A stretch of DNA of 64,000 nucleotides. Source: Pseudarthrobacter equi (GTDB lineage: Bacteria; Actinomycetota; Actinomycetes; Actinomycetales; Micrococcaceae). How positions within the stretch are numbered: the first letter of the stretch is position 1; every line of letters starts with the position of its first letter. Below the pieces are notes generated by a model. It saw only the letters and a program-made list of their open reading frames with translations. It ran no database searches and was not told the DNA's origin. Below are positions 10,385-23,329 of this stretch, one piece after another. The DNA lies in the NCBI RefSeq assembly GCF_900105535.1, contig NZ_LT629779.1, positions 3,100,001 through 3,164,000 of the forward strand, written 5' to 3'. Made by a program: the position numbers and the translations under genes.

Positions 10385-11266
10385 CTAGGAAACCACGTGC
10401 TTCAGCAGCCTGGGCAGCGAATCGGTTTTCCCGATCATCAGTGAGCGGGCAACCAAGGTGGCTGCGTTCAACCGCGACGTCGTGTGGAAGGCCGCAGCGC
10501 GCGCCGTCCCGTTCCAGCCAAGTTCCCGGAAACGCCGTGCCTGTCCTTCGAAGTACGCGCGCTCTTCATCGAACCGGCGCCCGTCAAGTGCCTTGACCGA
10601 CGAGTCCGATGCCGAGTGCCGGCGGTAGAGGAACGCGAGCGTCGGGTCAACCACCATGGCACCGCCTTCGGCTGCAATATCCAACAGCAGCGCAAGGTCC
10701 TGCACCACGTGCAAACCCTCCGTGAAGCCGATACGGCGGATAACATCCGTGCGCCATGCCAGGGACGGGAAGTACGCCCAGTCGGCCCGGACAAGGCTGG
10801 TGGCCATCTTTTCGCCCTGCAGCAGGACTGTGGACTTGGTGGAGGGTGCGTATACCTTCTTGACGATGTCCACCAGCGGGGAGCATGCACGCCCTTGCTC
10901 ATCGATAACCTGAACGCCGGGCTGGACAACACTGGCCTCGGGGTAGGCTTCGAACGCCCTGGACACGACGTCGAGGTAGTTCGGCAGCATGATGTCGTCG
11001 GCACCCATGACCACAACAATGGGAGCTTCGGCCAGTTCCAGCGCCTTGCGGTAGTTGCCGTTGGCGCCGAGGTTCTCTTCGTTCTTCTGGTAGCTGACCC
11101 GCGGGTCAGACATGGATTCGAACCAACGCTGGGGTTCCGGGCTGGGGTAACCGTCGTCGACCACGATGAGGCGCCAATCCTCGAACTGCTGGCTCATGAC
11201 GCTTTGCGCCGCAAGTTTCATCAGGTCGACGTCGCCGTAGTACGGAAGCAATACATCAATGGCCAT
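10385..11266 (-). CDS. GT2 family glycosyltransferase
   Basis: This 293-residue GT-A enzyme shows IDVLLPYYGD at the N-terminus, VVDDGYPSP, an NLGANGNYRKAL stretch and a GADD metal-site motif, as in polysaccharide GT2 enzymes. The C-terminal half has no clear membrane helix. It is the only glycosyltransferase in this stretch read leftwards, lying alone between a shared terminator and a 240-bp divergent region, so it has its own promoter. Donor and linkage are unknown; the setting suggests transfer of rhamnose or another sugar to the wall polymer. Confidence 0.85.
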   Translation of the reverse strand: MAIDVLLPYYGDVDLMKLAAQSVMSQQFEDWRLIVVDDGYPSPEPQRWFESMSDPRVSYQKNEENLGANGNYRKALELAEAPIVVVMGADDIMLPNYLDVVSRAFEAYPEASVVQPGVQVIDEQGRACSPLVDIVKKVYAPSTKSTVLLQGEKMATSLVRADWAYFPSLAWRTDVIRRIGFTEGLHVVQDLALLLDIAAEGGAMVVDPTLAFLYRRHSASDSSVKALDGRRFDEERAYFEGQARRFRELGWNGTARAAAFHTTSRLNAATLVARSLMIGKTDSLPRLLKHVVS

Positions 11267-11506
11267 GTGCCAGGTAGGTCCTTTTCTTGAAGATTCACAG
11301 GGTTGGATCTGTTTGCCCGGAGATGAGCACCCCGGTCAATGCTACCGTGTCGGCCTGTGCGGGCGGCTTCCAGCTGCCTGTCCCGGCCCCTGACCCTGGG
11401 CAAATGGAGGCTCCTCCGCCCCGACGATAGACTGAAGCCTGCTGTCTGACAGTTCCCTGACGCATTGGAACGGTCTATTTGGGTAAGCGAGAAGGAACTA
11501 TAAGAC

Positions 11507-12436
11507 GTGACGCACCAGAGTGACCCGCGGGTGGTGGCTGTTATCTCGGCCTTCCACCCTCCCCAGGACCTTCCCGAGAGGGTCGAAAAACTCAACCAGC
11601 AAGTCGTCCACACAGTTGTTGTAGACGACGGTTCCGACCCCCAGCAAACGAGCAGCGTGCTGAAGGGTCTGGAAGCCCTGGGATGCACCGTGCTGCGCAT
11701 GCCCGAGAACGTGGGAATTGCGGCAGCACTCAACGCAGGAATCGATGAAGCGCTCAAGGCGTGGTCTCCGGATTTCCTCGTCACGCTTGACCAGGACTCC
11801 GCGCTTGATGATGGATACATCGCTGCCGCGTTGGCCACGTACGCGGAGGCAAGTGCCAACGGGGTCGACGTCGGCCTGGTCAGTGCCCAGTCGCACAACG
11901 GCCTCCACGTTCCGCTGCTGGCCAAGAGGGCACGGTTTCCCGAAGCCTTTGACCCCCTGCAGTCGGGCGCCGTCATCCCGGTATCCACGCTCAAAACAGC
12001 TGGAATGCTCGACGGCAGGTTGTTCATTGACTGCGTCGATTCTGAATTCAACCTCCGTGTCAGGTCCCACGGCCTGGCCACCCTTGTGGGCAAGGGGTGC
12101 AACATGACCCATGCCCTCGGCCAGGCACAGCCAATGATGCTTTTCGGATGGCATGTCAGCGTTTTGGGCCGAAAGCGCCACGTACATTCACATGCCGCTT
12201 TCCGGGTGTACTACATGACCCGGAACAACATCCACCTCTGGCGGCAGTACGGCGCCAGATTCCCGATCTGGCTGCTCCGCAGGCTCCGCTTCCAAGTGGA
12301 AAGTGACGTTTTCAGGATGCTGTACGGCGCCAATCGGAAGGGGCAGTACCGGGCGTTCGCCCGCGGCTTCGTGGATGGCTGGCTGGGACGGCTCGGCAAG
12401 ATCGATCCGTCTTTCCAGCGGAAGATCAGCGCGTGA
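11507..12436 (+). CDS. GT2 glycosyltransferase, rhamnosyltransferase-like
   Basis: This 309-residue enzyme resembles bacterial rhamnosyltransferases: VVAVISAFHPP at the start, VVDDGSDPQQ, ENVGIAAALN, and the TLDQDSALDDGYI segment containing the DxD. A basic, tryptophan-containing C-terminal region may contact the membrane. The GTG start is supported by GAAGGAA 9 nt upstream. It is the first gene of a rightward unit whose next two genes overlap in GTGA and ATGA. Rhamnose specificity is inferred from similarity and from the rml genes nearby. Confidence 0.85.
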   Translation: MTHQSDPRVVAVISAFHPPQDLPERVEKLNQQVVHTVVVDDGSDPQQTSSVLKGLEALGCTVLRMPENVGIAAALNAGIDEALKAWSPDFLVTLDQDSALDDGYIAAALATYAEASANGVDVGLVSAQSHNGLHVPLLAKRARFPEAFDPLQSGAVIPVSTLKTAGMLDGRLFIDCVDSEFNLRVRSHGLATLVGKGCNMTHALGQAQPMMLFGWHVSVLGRKRHVHSHAAFRVYYMTRNNIHLWRQYGARFPIWLLRRLRFQVESDVFRMLYGANRKGQYRAFARGFVDGWLGRLGKIDPSFQRKISA

Positions 12437-13176
12437 GCGGGGCCGGCGCTGTGCGGGTATCCGTGTGCATGGCAACGTACAACGGCCAGGAGTACGTTGC
12501 AGAACAGATTCAATCCATCCTTTCGCAGCTGTCACCGGAGGACGAGCTCATCGTCGTGGACGATGCGTCAAAGGACTCCACGCTCGACGTCGTCCGTCGC
12601 ATTGAGGACCCGCGCATAGTTCTCCTGCCAAGCGCGGAAAACAAGGGTTATGTTGCCAGTTTCGAAAAGGCAGTCTCTGCCAGCAGGGGCGAGTACATCA
12701 TGCTGTCGGACCAGGACGACATCTGGCTTCCCGGACGCGTCGAGAAGCTAGTGGACGCCCTGCAGACCAAGGACTTCGCCGCGAGTAATTTCACCGTGTT
12801 CGGGGGCCCGGCCAACAGATATCACAAAGTTCAGCTCAAGGAATCGGACAGCGGTAGGTGGGTGGCCAACCTGGTCACCACGTGGATAGGCATCCGCCCC
12901 TACTACGGGTGCACCATGGCATTCCGGGCGGCAGCCAAGAAACAGATCCTCCCCTTCCCGGAGTTCCTCACCGAAACCCACGATCAATGGATCGCTATCG
13001 TCGCCAACCTCAACCGGAGCATGGTCCACGTGGCAGCCCCCACCGTTGCCCGGAGGCTGCACGACGAGAATACGACCCCCAAATCCCGCCGTCCGGTCGC
13101 AGTGATCCTGCGGGCAAGGATCATGCTCCTTCGCGCCATTTTCGTGGCCCTGGTGCGGAAGCCGGGAACTCGATGA
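12433..13176 (+). CDS. GT2 glycosyltransferase
   Basis: This 247-residue GT-A protein has VSVCMATYNGQEYV at the N-terminus, VVDDASKDST and the metal-binding MLSDQDDIWLPGRVEKL. The short length leaves just the catalytic core and a basic tail. It starts with GTG inside the preceding stop and ends inside the next start, so translation is coupled through three genes. The SDQDD block is nearly identical in design to that of the next gene, suggesting the two arose by duplication. Donor unknown. Confidence 0.86.
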   Translation: MSGAGAVRVSVCMATYNGQEYVAEQIQSILSQLSPEDELIVVDDASKDSTLDVVRRIEDPRIVLLPSAENKGYVASFEKAVSASRGEYIMLSDQDDIWLPGRVEKLVDALQTKDFAASNFTVFGGPANRYHKVQLKESDSGRWVANLVTTWIGIRPYYGCTMAFRAAAKKQILPFPEFLTETHDQWIAIVANLNRSMVHVAAPTVARRLHDENTTPKSRRPVAVILRARIMLLRAIFVALVRKPGTR

Positions 13177-14231
13177 CATCGCAAGGGACCCCTGCACCGC
13201 ACCCATCCGGGGCGGGTACCTACGCCGGAACCTTCGGCGCGGTGGCCTTGGCCGCCTACAAGCCGGACCATCCCATGTTTGCGCGCCAACTCCTGTCAAT
13301 CCAGGCACAGACCCACACGCATTTCGTCTGTCTCATCTCGGTGGACGGCGACTACCAGCAGGTTGCGGATATGGTCCGGCAGATCTGTGGCGGGGATGAC
13401 CGCTTCCAGGTTCTCGGATACAGCAGCCGGCTTGGGTTCCACCACAATTTCGAGCGGGCCCTCAAAGCCGTTCCGGAAGAGGCCCGCTGGGTTGCCCTCA
13501 GCGACCAGGACGACTACTGGTATCCCGGGAAACTGGAGGCGCTTCTCCCCCGCCTTGACGGTGCCGCCCTGGTTACAGGGCAGGCACGGGTGGTGTCGCC
13601 GGAAATCTCCGCAACCGACTCGGACCCCGCAAGGGGGAGGCTCACCGATAGGAGAAATGTCGGGGCTGCGGACCTCATCGCCACTAACCAGGTCACCGGA
13701 TCCCTGTGCGTATTCCGGCGCGAATTGCTTGAGACAGCTATCCCCTTCCCGTCGCTGGCAGCGCCGTCCCAATATCACGACCACTGGCTTGCGCTGTGCG
13801 CCCTCGCCTCCGGAGGCATCAGCATCCTTGACGAGGTGTTGCAGGATTACATCCAGCACGGCGGCAACGTGGTGGGCGAATCGCGGCAAAGCCTGCCCAC
13901 TTCCATACGGAACACGCTCCGTTTCGTGAAGCGGTACGAAGGAAGCACCTCACCGCGGAGTATCTGCAGCATCATCTATAAGACCGGGCTCGGATGGCGG
14001 ACGCTCATGGCGAGGACTCTGTTGGCACGCTCCGCGCAGGCCGGCTCCTCCACGAACCCGGAATTGCAGGATGCCCTGAACTTGTATGCACGGCCCCGGG
14101 CCTGGCGCCTGTTCAGGTCCCTGAGGGACGGGGTGCGGCGCAAGAACGTCGCTCCCATCCGCGCTGCGGAGATTTACCTCGGCGTCGTGCTCCCATGGAA
14201 CCGGCACAGCGGGATCAGCAATCCACGGTAA
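13173..14231 (+). CDS. GT2 glycosyltransferase
   Basis: This 352-residue enzyme has FGAVALAAYKPDH near the N-terminus and the ALSDQDDYWYPGKLEAL metal-site block that parallels the preceding gene, followed by a longer C-terminal extension. The ATG overlaps the previous stop (ATGA); longer in-frame readings upstream fall inside that gene and are not used. A gap of 183 bp without recognisable features separates it from the flippase, and the unit probably continues across it. The substrate cannot be assigned. Confidence 0.85.
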   Translation: MTSQGTPAPHPSGAGTYAGTFGAVALAAYKPDHPMFARQLLSIQAQTHTHFVCLISVDGDYQQVADMVRQICGGDDRFQVLGYSSRLGFHHNFERALKAVPEEARWVALSDQDDYWYPGKLEALLPRLDGAALVTGQARVVSPEISATDSDPARGRLTDRRNVGAADLIATNQVTGSLCVFRRELLETAIPFPSLAAPSQYHDHWLALCALASGGISILDEVLQDYIQHGGNVVGESRQSLPTSIRNTLRFVKRYEGSTSPRSICSIIYKTGLGWRTLMARTLLARSAQAGSSTNPELQDALNLYARPRAWRLFRSLRDGVRRKNVAPIRAAEIYLGVVLPWNRHSGISNPR

Positions 14232-14414
14232 CCCAGTGTCGCTCCCAGAGCACCGGCGGTAGAGACCTGAGGCGGCGCTCCGCCACGATCTCGCTCGGGA
14301 TCGTCAAACATCCACGCACGCGGCCCTGGGACGCGCAGCAAACGGCTCTAACAAGACCGGACGGAGCTGCCCCACGGCCAGCCGGCAATACCAACAGAAG
14401 GAAGCACTTAGAGC

Positions 14415-15626
14415 ATGAAAGCTGTGTTGTTAAGATTGGCCGGCTTTACGGGGTTGCCCCTGGTGTCGATACTGACCCCGTTCCTTCTTGTTCCCATAGT
14501 GGCGCGCGTTGCCGGGGAGGGCGGCTGGTCTACCGTCGCATCCGGGCAGGCCATTGGGGCCTTTGGCGGTGCAGTCATCGCGTGGAGTTGGAACACCCTC
14601 GGCCCAGTAGAGATAGCCCAGAACCCTTCCCAGCAGCACCGTGCCGAGGTTTACCGGCAAAGCATCAGAACCAGGCTGGTCCTGTCGGCGTTGGTTTTCC
14701 CGTTTGTGTTCATACTGGCCTGGCAGTTGGCAGCCCCTGACCACCGGCTGGATGGCGCAGCGATGTCCATGACCACCGCTGTTGCTGGACTATCCCCGGC
14801 CTGGTATTGCATCGGCGCAGGAAAGCCTGCCCTTCTGGCAACGTTCGACGCGCTTCCCCGGGTGGCGGCCACAATTGTTGCCGTCCCCGTGATCTTGCTG
14901 ACGACTCATATTTGGCTGTACGGAGTCATCCTGCTCGCTGCCGTTGGCGTAAGCCTGGTCATATTCCAACGCATCGTAGTCCCGGAACGGGGTAAAACCT
15001 TCACGTCCTGGGGCGGAACTTGGCGCTACTTGCGCCAACACTTCGGGCCGGCCGCCATCAGCCTGTCCGGCACAACTTACGCAGCAACCCCTGTCCCCAT
15101 AGGCCAGGCCCTTGTTCCCAATACCGTTATGGCTGGATTCAGTTCCGCGGACACGGTCTACCGTTTCGGTCTCTTCTCCGTGATGGCTTTGGGCAATACG
15201 TTCCAAGGCTGGACTTTGGAGCCGCAGGAGGCCAGCCCGAAGAAGCGCCACACCGCCGCCATTGTGTCCCACCTTGCACTGGGGCTGGCGGGAGCTGCCT
15301 TCCTGGCGATCCTGGGACCGCTGGCTACAGAGATTATCCTTGGATCCGTCAACAAGGCCGGCCAAGCGACATGCGCTCTCTACGGCCTGTCATTCCTTTT
15401 CATCTCCGCCAGCACTCCGTTCATCCGTAACCTCCTGCTCCCGCAGGGCCGCCAGCGTCTCATCCTTGTTTGGACGCTGATCTCGGCCGTCATCGGAATT
15501 ACCCTCATGTTTCTTGCTGCGAGCCGAGGATGGGCCGATGGCATCGCTCTGGCAATGGCCCTCAGCGAGGCCATACTTTTCCTGGGCCTGCTGGTGCCTG
15601 GGCTACGCCTGCTGAAAAAGGCGTAG
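14415..15626 (+). CDS. Wzx-like polysaccharide flippase (MOP superfamily)
   Basis: This 403-residue integral membrane protein has around twelve hydrophobic segments. The N-terminal LAGFTGLPLVSILTPFLLVP and the many Gly/Ala-rich helices fit lipid-linked oligosaccharide flippases. Its expected role is to move an undecaprenyl-linked repeat unit across the membrane. The ATG has GAAGGAAG about 9 nt upstream. It ends the rightward glycosyltransferase unit, and its stop codon lies in a hairpin. The same locus also has a Wzm/Wzt exporter, so two export routes may coexist. Confidence 0.82.
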   Translation: MKAVLLRLAGFTGLPLVSILTPFLLVPIVARVAGEGGWSTVASGQAIGAFGGAVIAWSWNTLGPVEIAQNPSQQHRAEVYRQSIRTRLVLSALVFPFVFILAWQLAAPDHRLDGAAMSMTTAVAGLSPAWYCIGAGKPALLATFDALPRVAATIVAVPVILLTTHIWLYGVILLAAVGVSLVIFQRIVVPERGKTFTSWGGTWRYLRQHFGPAAISLSGTTYAATPVPIGQALVPNTVMAGFSSADTVYRFGLFSVMALGNTFQGWTLEPQEASPKKRHTAAIVSHLALGLAGAAFLAILGPLATEIILGSVNKAGQATCALYGLSFLFISASTPFIRNLLLPQGRQRLILVWTLISAVIGITLMFLAASRGWADGIALAMALSEAILFLGLLVPGLRLLKKA

Positions 15627-15629
15627 CCC
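15600..15629. terminator. Hairpin overlapping the flippase stop codon
   Basis: An 11-bp perfect inverted repeat (GGGCTACGCCT … AGGCGTAGCCC) with an 8-nt loop encloses the TAG stop. It lies between two convergent genes. The T tract after it is short, so termination may be partial. Confidence 0.6.
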
Positions 15630-15680
15630 AGTACCAGTTTCCGTCAACGCCACGGTATGTGGCGCTGGCGGGTCCCTCGC

Positions 15681-17696
15681 TCAGTTGCCGCAAAGCTGGA
15701 GCTTGTAAAGCTTTGCGTCGCCTTCCGAATCTTCAAGTGTGGCCATGCCTGCGGCAATGAGGCTGTCCAGCCCCTTGTAACCGCTGTCCCGGCCGTGCAC
15801 TTCACGGTGGCCGAAGTCCAGTATGTAGTCGATGTTCAGCTTTTGGACCGCAGGGCAAACCGCGGGATCGTCTTTGGACGGGGTTGGCCCGTTGAGGAGC
15901 GCTCCCGTTCCGTCAGGAACGGCGCTAAGGATGTGCAGCTGGATGAGCTTCCGGTCTGCCAGGGCATAAGCCAGGGAACTGCCGTTCCAGGGGTTCCCCA
16001 CCATGACGGCGTCCTCCGGAACTTCCTCCGAAAGGCGGTCAATCAGCTCCAGCTCATCACTGGAGATCAGGGGTGAGTCAGCAGAAAGCCTGTATGAACC
16101 GGCCATGGAGTCCTGCGCCGGGCGCACGCTTCCACGCTGGGTGAGCACACCCAGCGCCAGGACGGCAATCAGGCCGGCAACCACCATGTAGGTTGCCAGC
16201 GGTACACGGGCGCCCTTTTCGAAGGGTTTGCCCCGTTCCGCTGCAGTCTTCCGCTTCGCAATCCCCGCGCTGCGGGTGACGCCCCGAAGCATGAGCTCCC
16301 AAGCGCAAACAGCACCACGAGTGGCAAGGGGAATCGTGACCAACGGCAGGAGAGCGGCAAGCCGGGGAGGATCGTTGTACCAGATTCCCGTCCAGTAGGC
16401 CCTGAAGTTGTCAGCAGGGAAAGAACTGACCACAACAAAGAGGAACGCCGCCACGGCATAGGTTCCCAACCACCACAGCTGCCGGCCGGACCTGATTACC
16501 ACGAAGATGCCAACAAGGGTCAGCGCCATGACGGCCCACGCCACGGGGCGTCCAATCGCGGAGCTGGCGATGACTTCTCCTATGGCCTGGCCGCTGCTCT
16601 CAACGGGCGGCCAGAAGGCAGCCTCCGCCGGTGGCCGGACGAGGTCCCAGAGGATGCGCACAACGACGACGGCGATCACGCCCATCGCCATCAGGGCCGC
16701 CGTGGCCGTCCATCGGGTTCGCCCGCGCGCCGAAGTCCATGTCCGCACCAGGAAGCGCACATAGACGAAAACCGCAGGCGGAGTCATCAGGGCAATCCAG
16801 GCCATGGCGGCGCTGGGGTGGGCGAGGGCGACGCCCGGGAGTACTGCGAGGAGGAAGAGTGCTCCGATGATCCTGGAATGGATCGGCACCGCGGACAATC
16901 CGAGTACCTCAAGCGAGACAGCCAGAACCAGGGGCAGGAGGGCAACGGCAAGGAAATTCGGGTACAGCACCCCAAAATCCAGCAGTGAAATGGGAAAGGC
17001 GCCAAAACCGGCGGACAGGACACCGGCGGACAGGATGACCGCGGGGCGCTTTCCCCAGACAGTACGTGCGAGATACAGGCAGCCCAGGGGCCAGACAACG
17101 GCGGCTACGACAATGTTGATCACATTGACCGAGACCGGTATTCCGCCGCCGCCAACGCTGACCAGCAATGAAACAAGGTCATGCCATGCCGCGGGGTAGG
17201 AGGCCGCACCGGTCATCTCATTGAGCGTCAGGGATGAGCCTGAGCCGGTGTCGAGGATGTACCGGATCGCGTTCAGATGAAAGACATTGTCAAATGTCTG
17301 GGAAAATGACTCCGGGTGGCCGATCGCTTCCACAAGCCGGCGCGCAACCAAAAAGGCTGCCATGACAACCGCCAACACGATGGAGCCCAGGACCCAACGC
17401 CGATTGCCGCCGTCATGCGGCTGAACTGCCGTGCCTTTCTTCGCCACCACAACCGACGCCACAAAGGCGAGTCCGGCCAAAATCGCAGTGATAACAAGGA
17501 CTGGCGGCAGCGACCACCGGACTCCCGCGAACGGAGCCACGATCGCAGCAATGGCCACGATTGAGACGCTGATTCCCGGTGCCAAGGCGAAGATACGGAA
17601 TCCCCTCAGCCTGGCTGCCGCACCCACGGCGAGTCCCGGGACAAACAGCAATGCCGCTGCCAGGACAAACTGAGGGACTGTATCAAACCAGGACAA
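15681..17696 (-). CDS. DUF6541 polytopic membrane protein
   Basis: This 671-residue protein has about a dozen or more membrane helices through residue ~500 and a C-terminal soluble part (about 520–671). It fits the DUF6541 family found in actinobacterial wall polysaccharide loci. The NVFHLNAIRYIL segment after the third or fourth helix, with acidic residues in an early loop, is reminiscent of GT-C glycosyltransferases, so it may add sugars on the outer face or act as the missing polymerase. That role is inferred. The start appears to be TTG, supported by GGAGG 4 nt upstream. It lies downstream of wzt but after a hairpin. Confidence 0.75.
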   Translation of the reverse strand: MSWFDTVPQFVLAAALLFVPGLAVGAAARLRGFRIFALAPGISVSIVAIAAIVAPFAGVRWSLPPVLVITAILAGLAFVASVVVAKKGTAVQPHDGGNRRWVLGSIVLAVVMAAFLVARRLVEAIGHPESFSQTFDNVFHLNAIRYILDTGSGSSLTLNEMTGAASYPAAWHDLVSLLVSVGGGGIPVSVNVINIVVAAVVWPLGCLYLARTVWGKRPAVILSAGVLSAGFGAFPISLLDFGVLYPNFLAVALLPLVLAVSLEVLGLSAVPIHSRIIGALFLLAVLPGVALAHPSAAMAWIALMTPPAVFVYVRFLVRTWTSARGRTRWTATAALMAMGVIAVVVVRILWDLVRPPAEAAFWPPVESSGQAIGEVIASSAIGRPVAWAVMALTLVGIFVVIRSGRQLWWLGTYAVAAFLFVVVSSFPADNFRAYWTGIWYNDPPRLAALLPLVTIPLATRGAVCAWELMLRGVTRSAGIAKRKTAAERGKPFEKGARVPLATYMVVAGLIAVLALGVLTQRGSVRPAQDSMAGSYRLSADSPLISSDELELIDRLSEEVPEDAVMVGNPWNGSSLAYALADRKLIQLHILSAVPDGTGALLNGPTPSKDDPAVCPAVQKLNIDYILDFGHREVHGRDSGYKGLDSLIAAGMATLEDSEGDAKLYKLQLCGN

Positions 17697-17714
17697 GAAT
17701 CCTCCGAAAATTCA

Positions 17715-17748
17715 GTGGCACAGCGGCCAGAGCGGCACGCCGTGCCAC
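17715..17748 (-). terminator. Hairpin after wzt
   Basis: On the minus strand GTGGCAC and GTGCCAC pair around a GC-rich interior and are followed shortly by TTTT. It probably attenuates transcription between the exporter operon and the DUF6541 gene. Confidence 0.5.
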
Positions 17749-17810
17749 AAAACTTTGACGATAAGGGACCATCATCCGCCCCGAAGCGAACGTCCTCGCG
17801 CAGCTAACTG

Positions 17811-18536
17811 TCAGGCCCGCAGAATCGAGACTGCCTCGTGGATTGGTCCGTCGAATTTCACGTTACCGTGCTCCAGGAGGATTCCCCGGTCGCAGATGCG
17901 GGAGACCAGGTCCAGGTCGTGACTCACCACCACAAGCGTCTTCCCGTCGCGGGCGAGTTCCTGGATCTTGTCGATGCACTTTCGCTGGAAAGGCTCGTCG
18001 CCCACGGCAAGGATCTCATCGATCAGGAACACTTCGGGATCAGTATGGACGGCAACGGAAAATGCGAGCCGCAAATACATTCCTGATGAGTAGAACTTGA
18101 CCTCGGTATCAATGAATTGCCCGATCTCGGAAAATTCGACAATGTCGTCGAATCGGTCCTTGACCTGTTGCTCGGTCATTCCCAGGATGGCGCCGTTGAG
18201 GAAGACGTTGTCCCGGCCGGACAGGTCGGGATGGAATCCGGCCCCCACTTCGATGAGGCCCGCCACCCGCCCCCTGGTCCTTACGGTTCCCGAATCCGGC
18301 AGCATCACTCCGGAGATGTGCTTCAGCAACGTCGATTTGCCGGAACCATTGAGGCCCAACAGCGCCACGGTCTCCCCCGTTTTGACGTCGACAGAGACGT
18401 TCTTCAGCGCGTGGAACTTCTCGGACAGATCGCCTTTCCGGCCCTTGACCAACCAAACAACTGCCTCCTTGATGGAGCGCGTGTGGCGGAGGACGAACTG
18501 CTTGCTGATGTCTGAAACTTCAATTGCGTTGACCAC
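17811..18536 (-). CDS. wzt: ABC transporter ATPase, Wzt/RfbE type
   Basis: This 241-residue ATPase drives export of a completed, lipid-linked polysaccharide. Walker A is GLNGSGKST, the D-loop region is FLIDEILAVGD, and the signature is the variant YSSGM found in Wzt/TagH-type transporters rather than LSGGQ. Its N-terminus (KQFVLRHTRSIKEAV) is also characteristic. It lacks the C-terminal glycan-binding domain of the larger Wzt proteins. The GTG start abuts the wzm stop with no gap. In mycobacteria the equivalent pair (Rv3781/Rv3783) is associated with galactan synthesis, which fits glf and glfT2 just upstream. Confidence 0.92.
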   Translation of the reverse strand: MVNAIEVSDISKQFVLRHTRSIKEAVVWLVKGRKGDLSEKFHALKNVSVDVKTGETVALLGLNGSGKSTLLKHISGVMLPDSGTVRTRGRVAGLIEVGAGFHPDLSGRDNVFLNGAILGMTEQQVKDRFDDIVEFSEIGQFIDTEVKFYSSGMYLRLAFSVAVHTDPEVFLIDEILAVGDEPFQRKCIDKIQELARDGKTLVVVSHDLDLVSRICDRGILLEHGNVKFDGPIHEAVSILRA

Positions 18537-19414
18537 TCACAGCTCCTGAGCGAAGCGGCCCTCGAGCCGCCGGAAGGTGAACTGACCCAAAATGACAATG
18601 GCCAAGGCGATAACCAGGCCCAGCGGTGTCCACAGGGTGAAGAGATTTGGTGGCATAGCGGTGGTGCCATCTGTGGTGGGGAACCAGAACGCGTAATGGA
18701 ACAGTTCCACACCAATGGTGATGGGGTTCGCCTGGTAGATGGCAAACCACGTTGAACCGAGTTTCGCTTCCACCATCGACCACGCATACATCACCGGCGA
18801 AGCCCAGGTTGCAACCATCAGGAGCATGTCCACCAGGTTCTCCGAATCCCGGAAGTACACGTTGGCAGATCCGAAAAGCAGGCCAAGGCCGGTGGCCAGC
18901 AGGCCCACGATCACGAAACCCGCCACAGCTGCCAGGAGCTGGAACACACTCGGATGCCATCCTGCCAGCAGGCAGCCGGCCACAAGGACCACCAACTGCG
19001 GGAAAAAGTGAACCGCGGACACCCACACAGAGGCAACCGGGAAGAGCTCACGGGGCAGGTAGATCTTCTTGATCAGGTTTCCGTTGTTCACAATTGAACG
19101 GGACGCGTTTCCCAGCGCCTCGGAGAAGAAGTTGATCAGAACGATCCCCGAGAAGAGGTAGACCGCATAGTTCGGAAGACCCTCGGGGTTCCTGGCGCTG
19201 CGCTCCAGCCCCAGGAATACACCAAGGGCAACGTAGAAGACGACGAACTGAACGCCGGGTTTTACGTAGGACCACAGCAGTCCGAGAACGGACCCTCGGT
19301 AGCGGACCTTGAGTTCCTTGCGGACCAACAGCTTGAGGAGGAATCCCGACTGCCGAATGTCCCGCAGTCCACCCCCAAGCCCTGGACTTGTCAGTTCAGC
19401 CGGAGAAGATGCAC

Positions 19415-19418
<4 letters not shown>
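18537..19418 (-). CDS. wzm: ABC-2 permease for polysaccharide export, Wzm type
   Basis: This 293-residue ABC-2 permease has six predicted helices and the N-terminal signature LLVRKELKVRYRGSVLG seen in Wzm/TagG proteins. It forms the membrane channel with the ATPase encoded next. The GTG start sits inside the glfT2 stop (GTGA overlap). A longer in-frame reading would extend back into glfT2 and is rejected. The tight coupling glf–glfT2–wzm–wzt argues that the exported polymer contains galactofuranose. Confidence 0.92.
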
Positions 19419-22719
<3,301 letters not shown>

Positions 22720-22744
22720 TTACCGGCTCGGCCAGGGATGCGGG

Positions 22745-23329
22745 TCATACCTCGCGCAGCTCCCCGTCTGTTTCCACATAATTGGCCCCGGTCTGCGGAC
22801 AGACCCAAAAGGTTCCCTCCTGCTTTAACGGGTGCCCGGCACGGCCAACCCATCCAACGCGGCGGGCAGGCACCCCCGCGACAAGGGCGAAGTCCGGCAC
22901 ATCCTTGGTGACGACGGCGCCCGCAGCAACGGTGGCCCAAGCACCGATCGTTACGGGCGCAATGCACACGGCCCGCGCTCCAATGGCGGCACCTTCCCGG
23001 ATGGTTACCCCTACCTTGTCCCAGTCCCCCTCCGCCTTCAGGCCCCCGTCGGGCGTGACCGCCCGGGGGAAGACGTCATTGGTGAGTACAACGGCGGGTC
23101 CGATGAAGACGCCCGGGGCAAGGACGGCGGGCTCATAGACAAGGGCGTAGTTCTGCACCTTGCAGTTGTCCCCCAGGACCACTCCCGGACCTATATAGGC
23201 CCCGCGTCCAATCACACAGTTACTCCCCAGCCGCGCCGATTCCCGGATCTGGGCAAGGTGCCACACTTTCGAACCGGACCCGATGACGGAATCGGGGGAA
23301 ACATCGGCACTGGCAGCAATGGTGCTCAC
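22745..23329 (-). CDS. Left-handed beta-helix acyltransferase, WlbB/WbpD-like
   Basis: This 194-residue protein consists mainly of hexapeptide repeats (I-G-x-G-x-x-I type, e.g. VIGSGSKVWH, VIGRGAYIGPGVVLG) forming a left-handed beta-helix. Close relatives N-acetylate UDP-amino sugars such as UDP-2-acetamido-3-amino-uronic acid. The C-terminus carries CPQTGANYVE, perhaps a small metal-site end. The GTG start has AAGGAG 4 nt upstream. It may modify a sugar of the same polymer, but no matching aminotransferase or dehydrogenase is in the window, so the substrate stays open. Confidence 0.8.
   Translation of the reverse strand: MSTIAASADVSPDSVIGSGSKVWHLAQIRESARLGSNCVIGRGAYIGPGVVLGDNCKVQNYALVYEPAVLAPGVFIGPAVVLTNDVFPRAVTPDGGLKAEGDWDKVGVTIREGAAIGARAVCIAPVTIGAWATVAAGAVVTKDVPDFALVAGVPARRVGWVGRAGHPLKQEGTFWVCPQTGANYVETDGELREV

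Noticed and set aside
11100..11125. A GATTCGAACC string that resembles a tRNA T-loop
   Set aside because: It lies within a glycosyltransferase coding sequence and no tRNA stems surround it.
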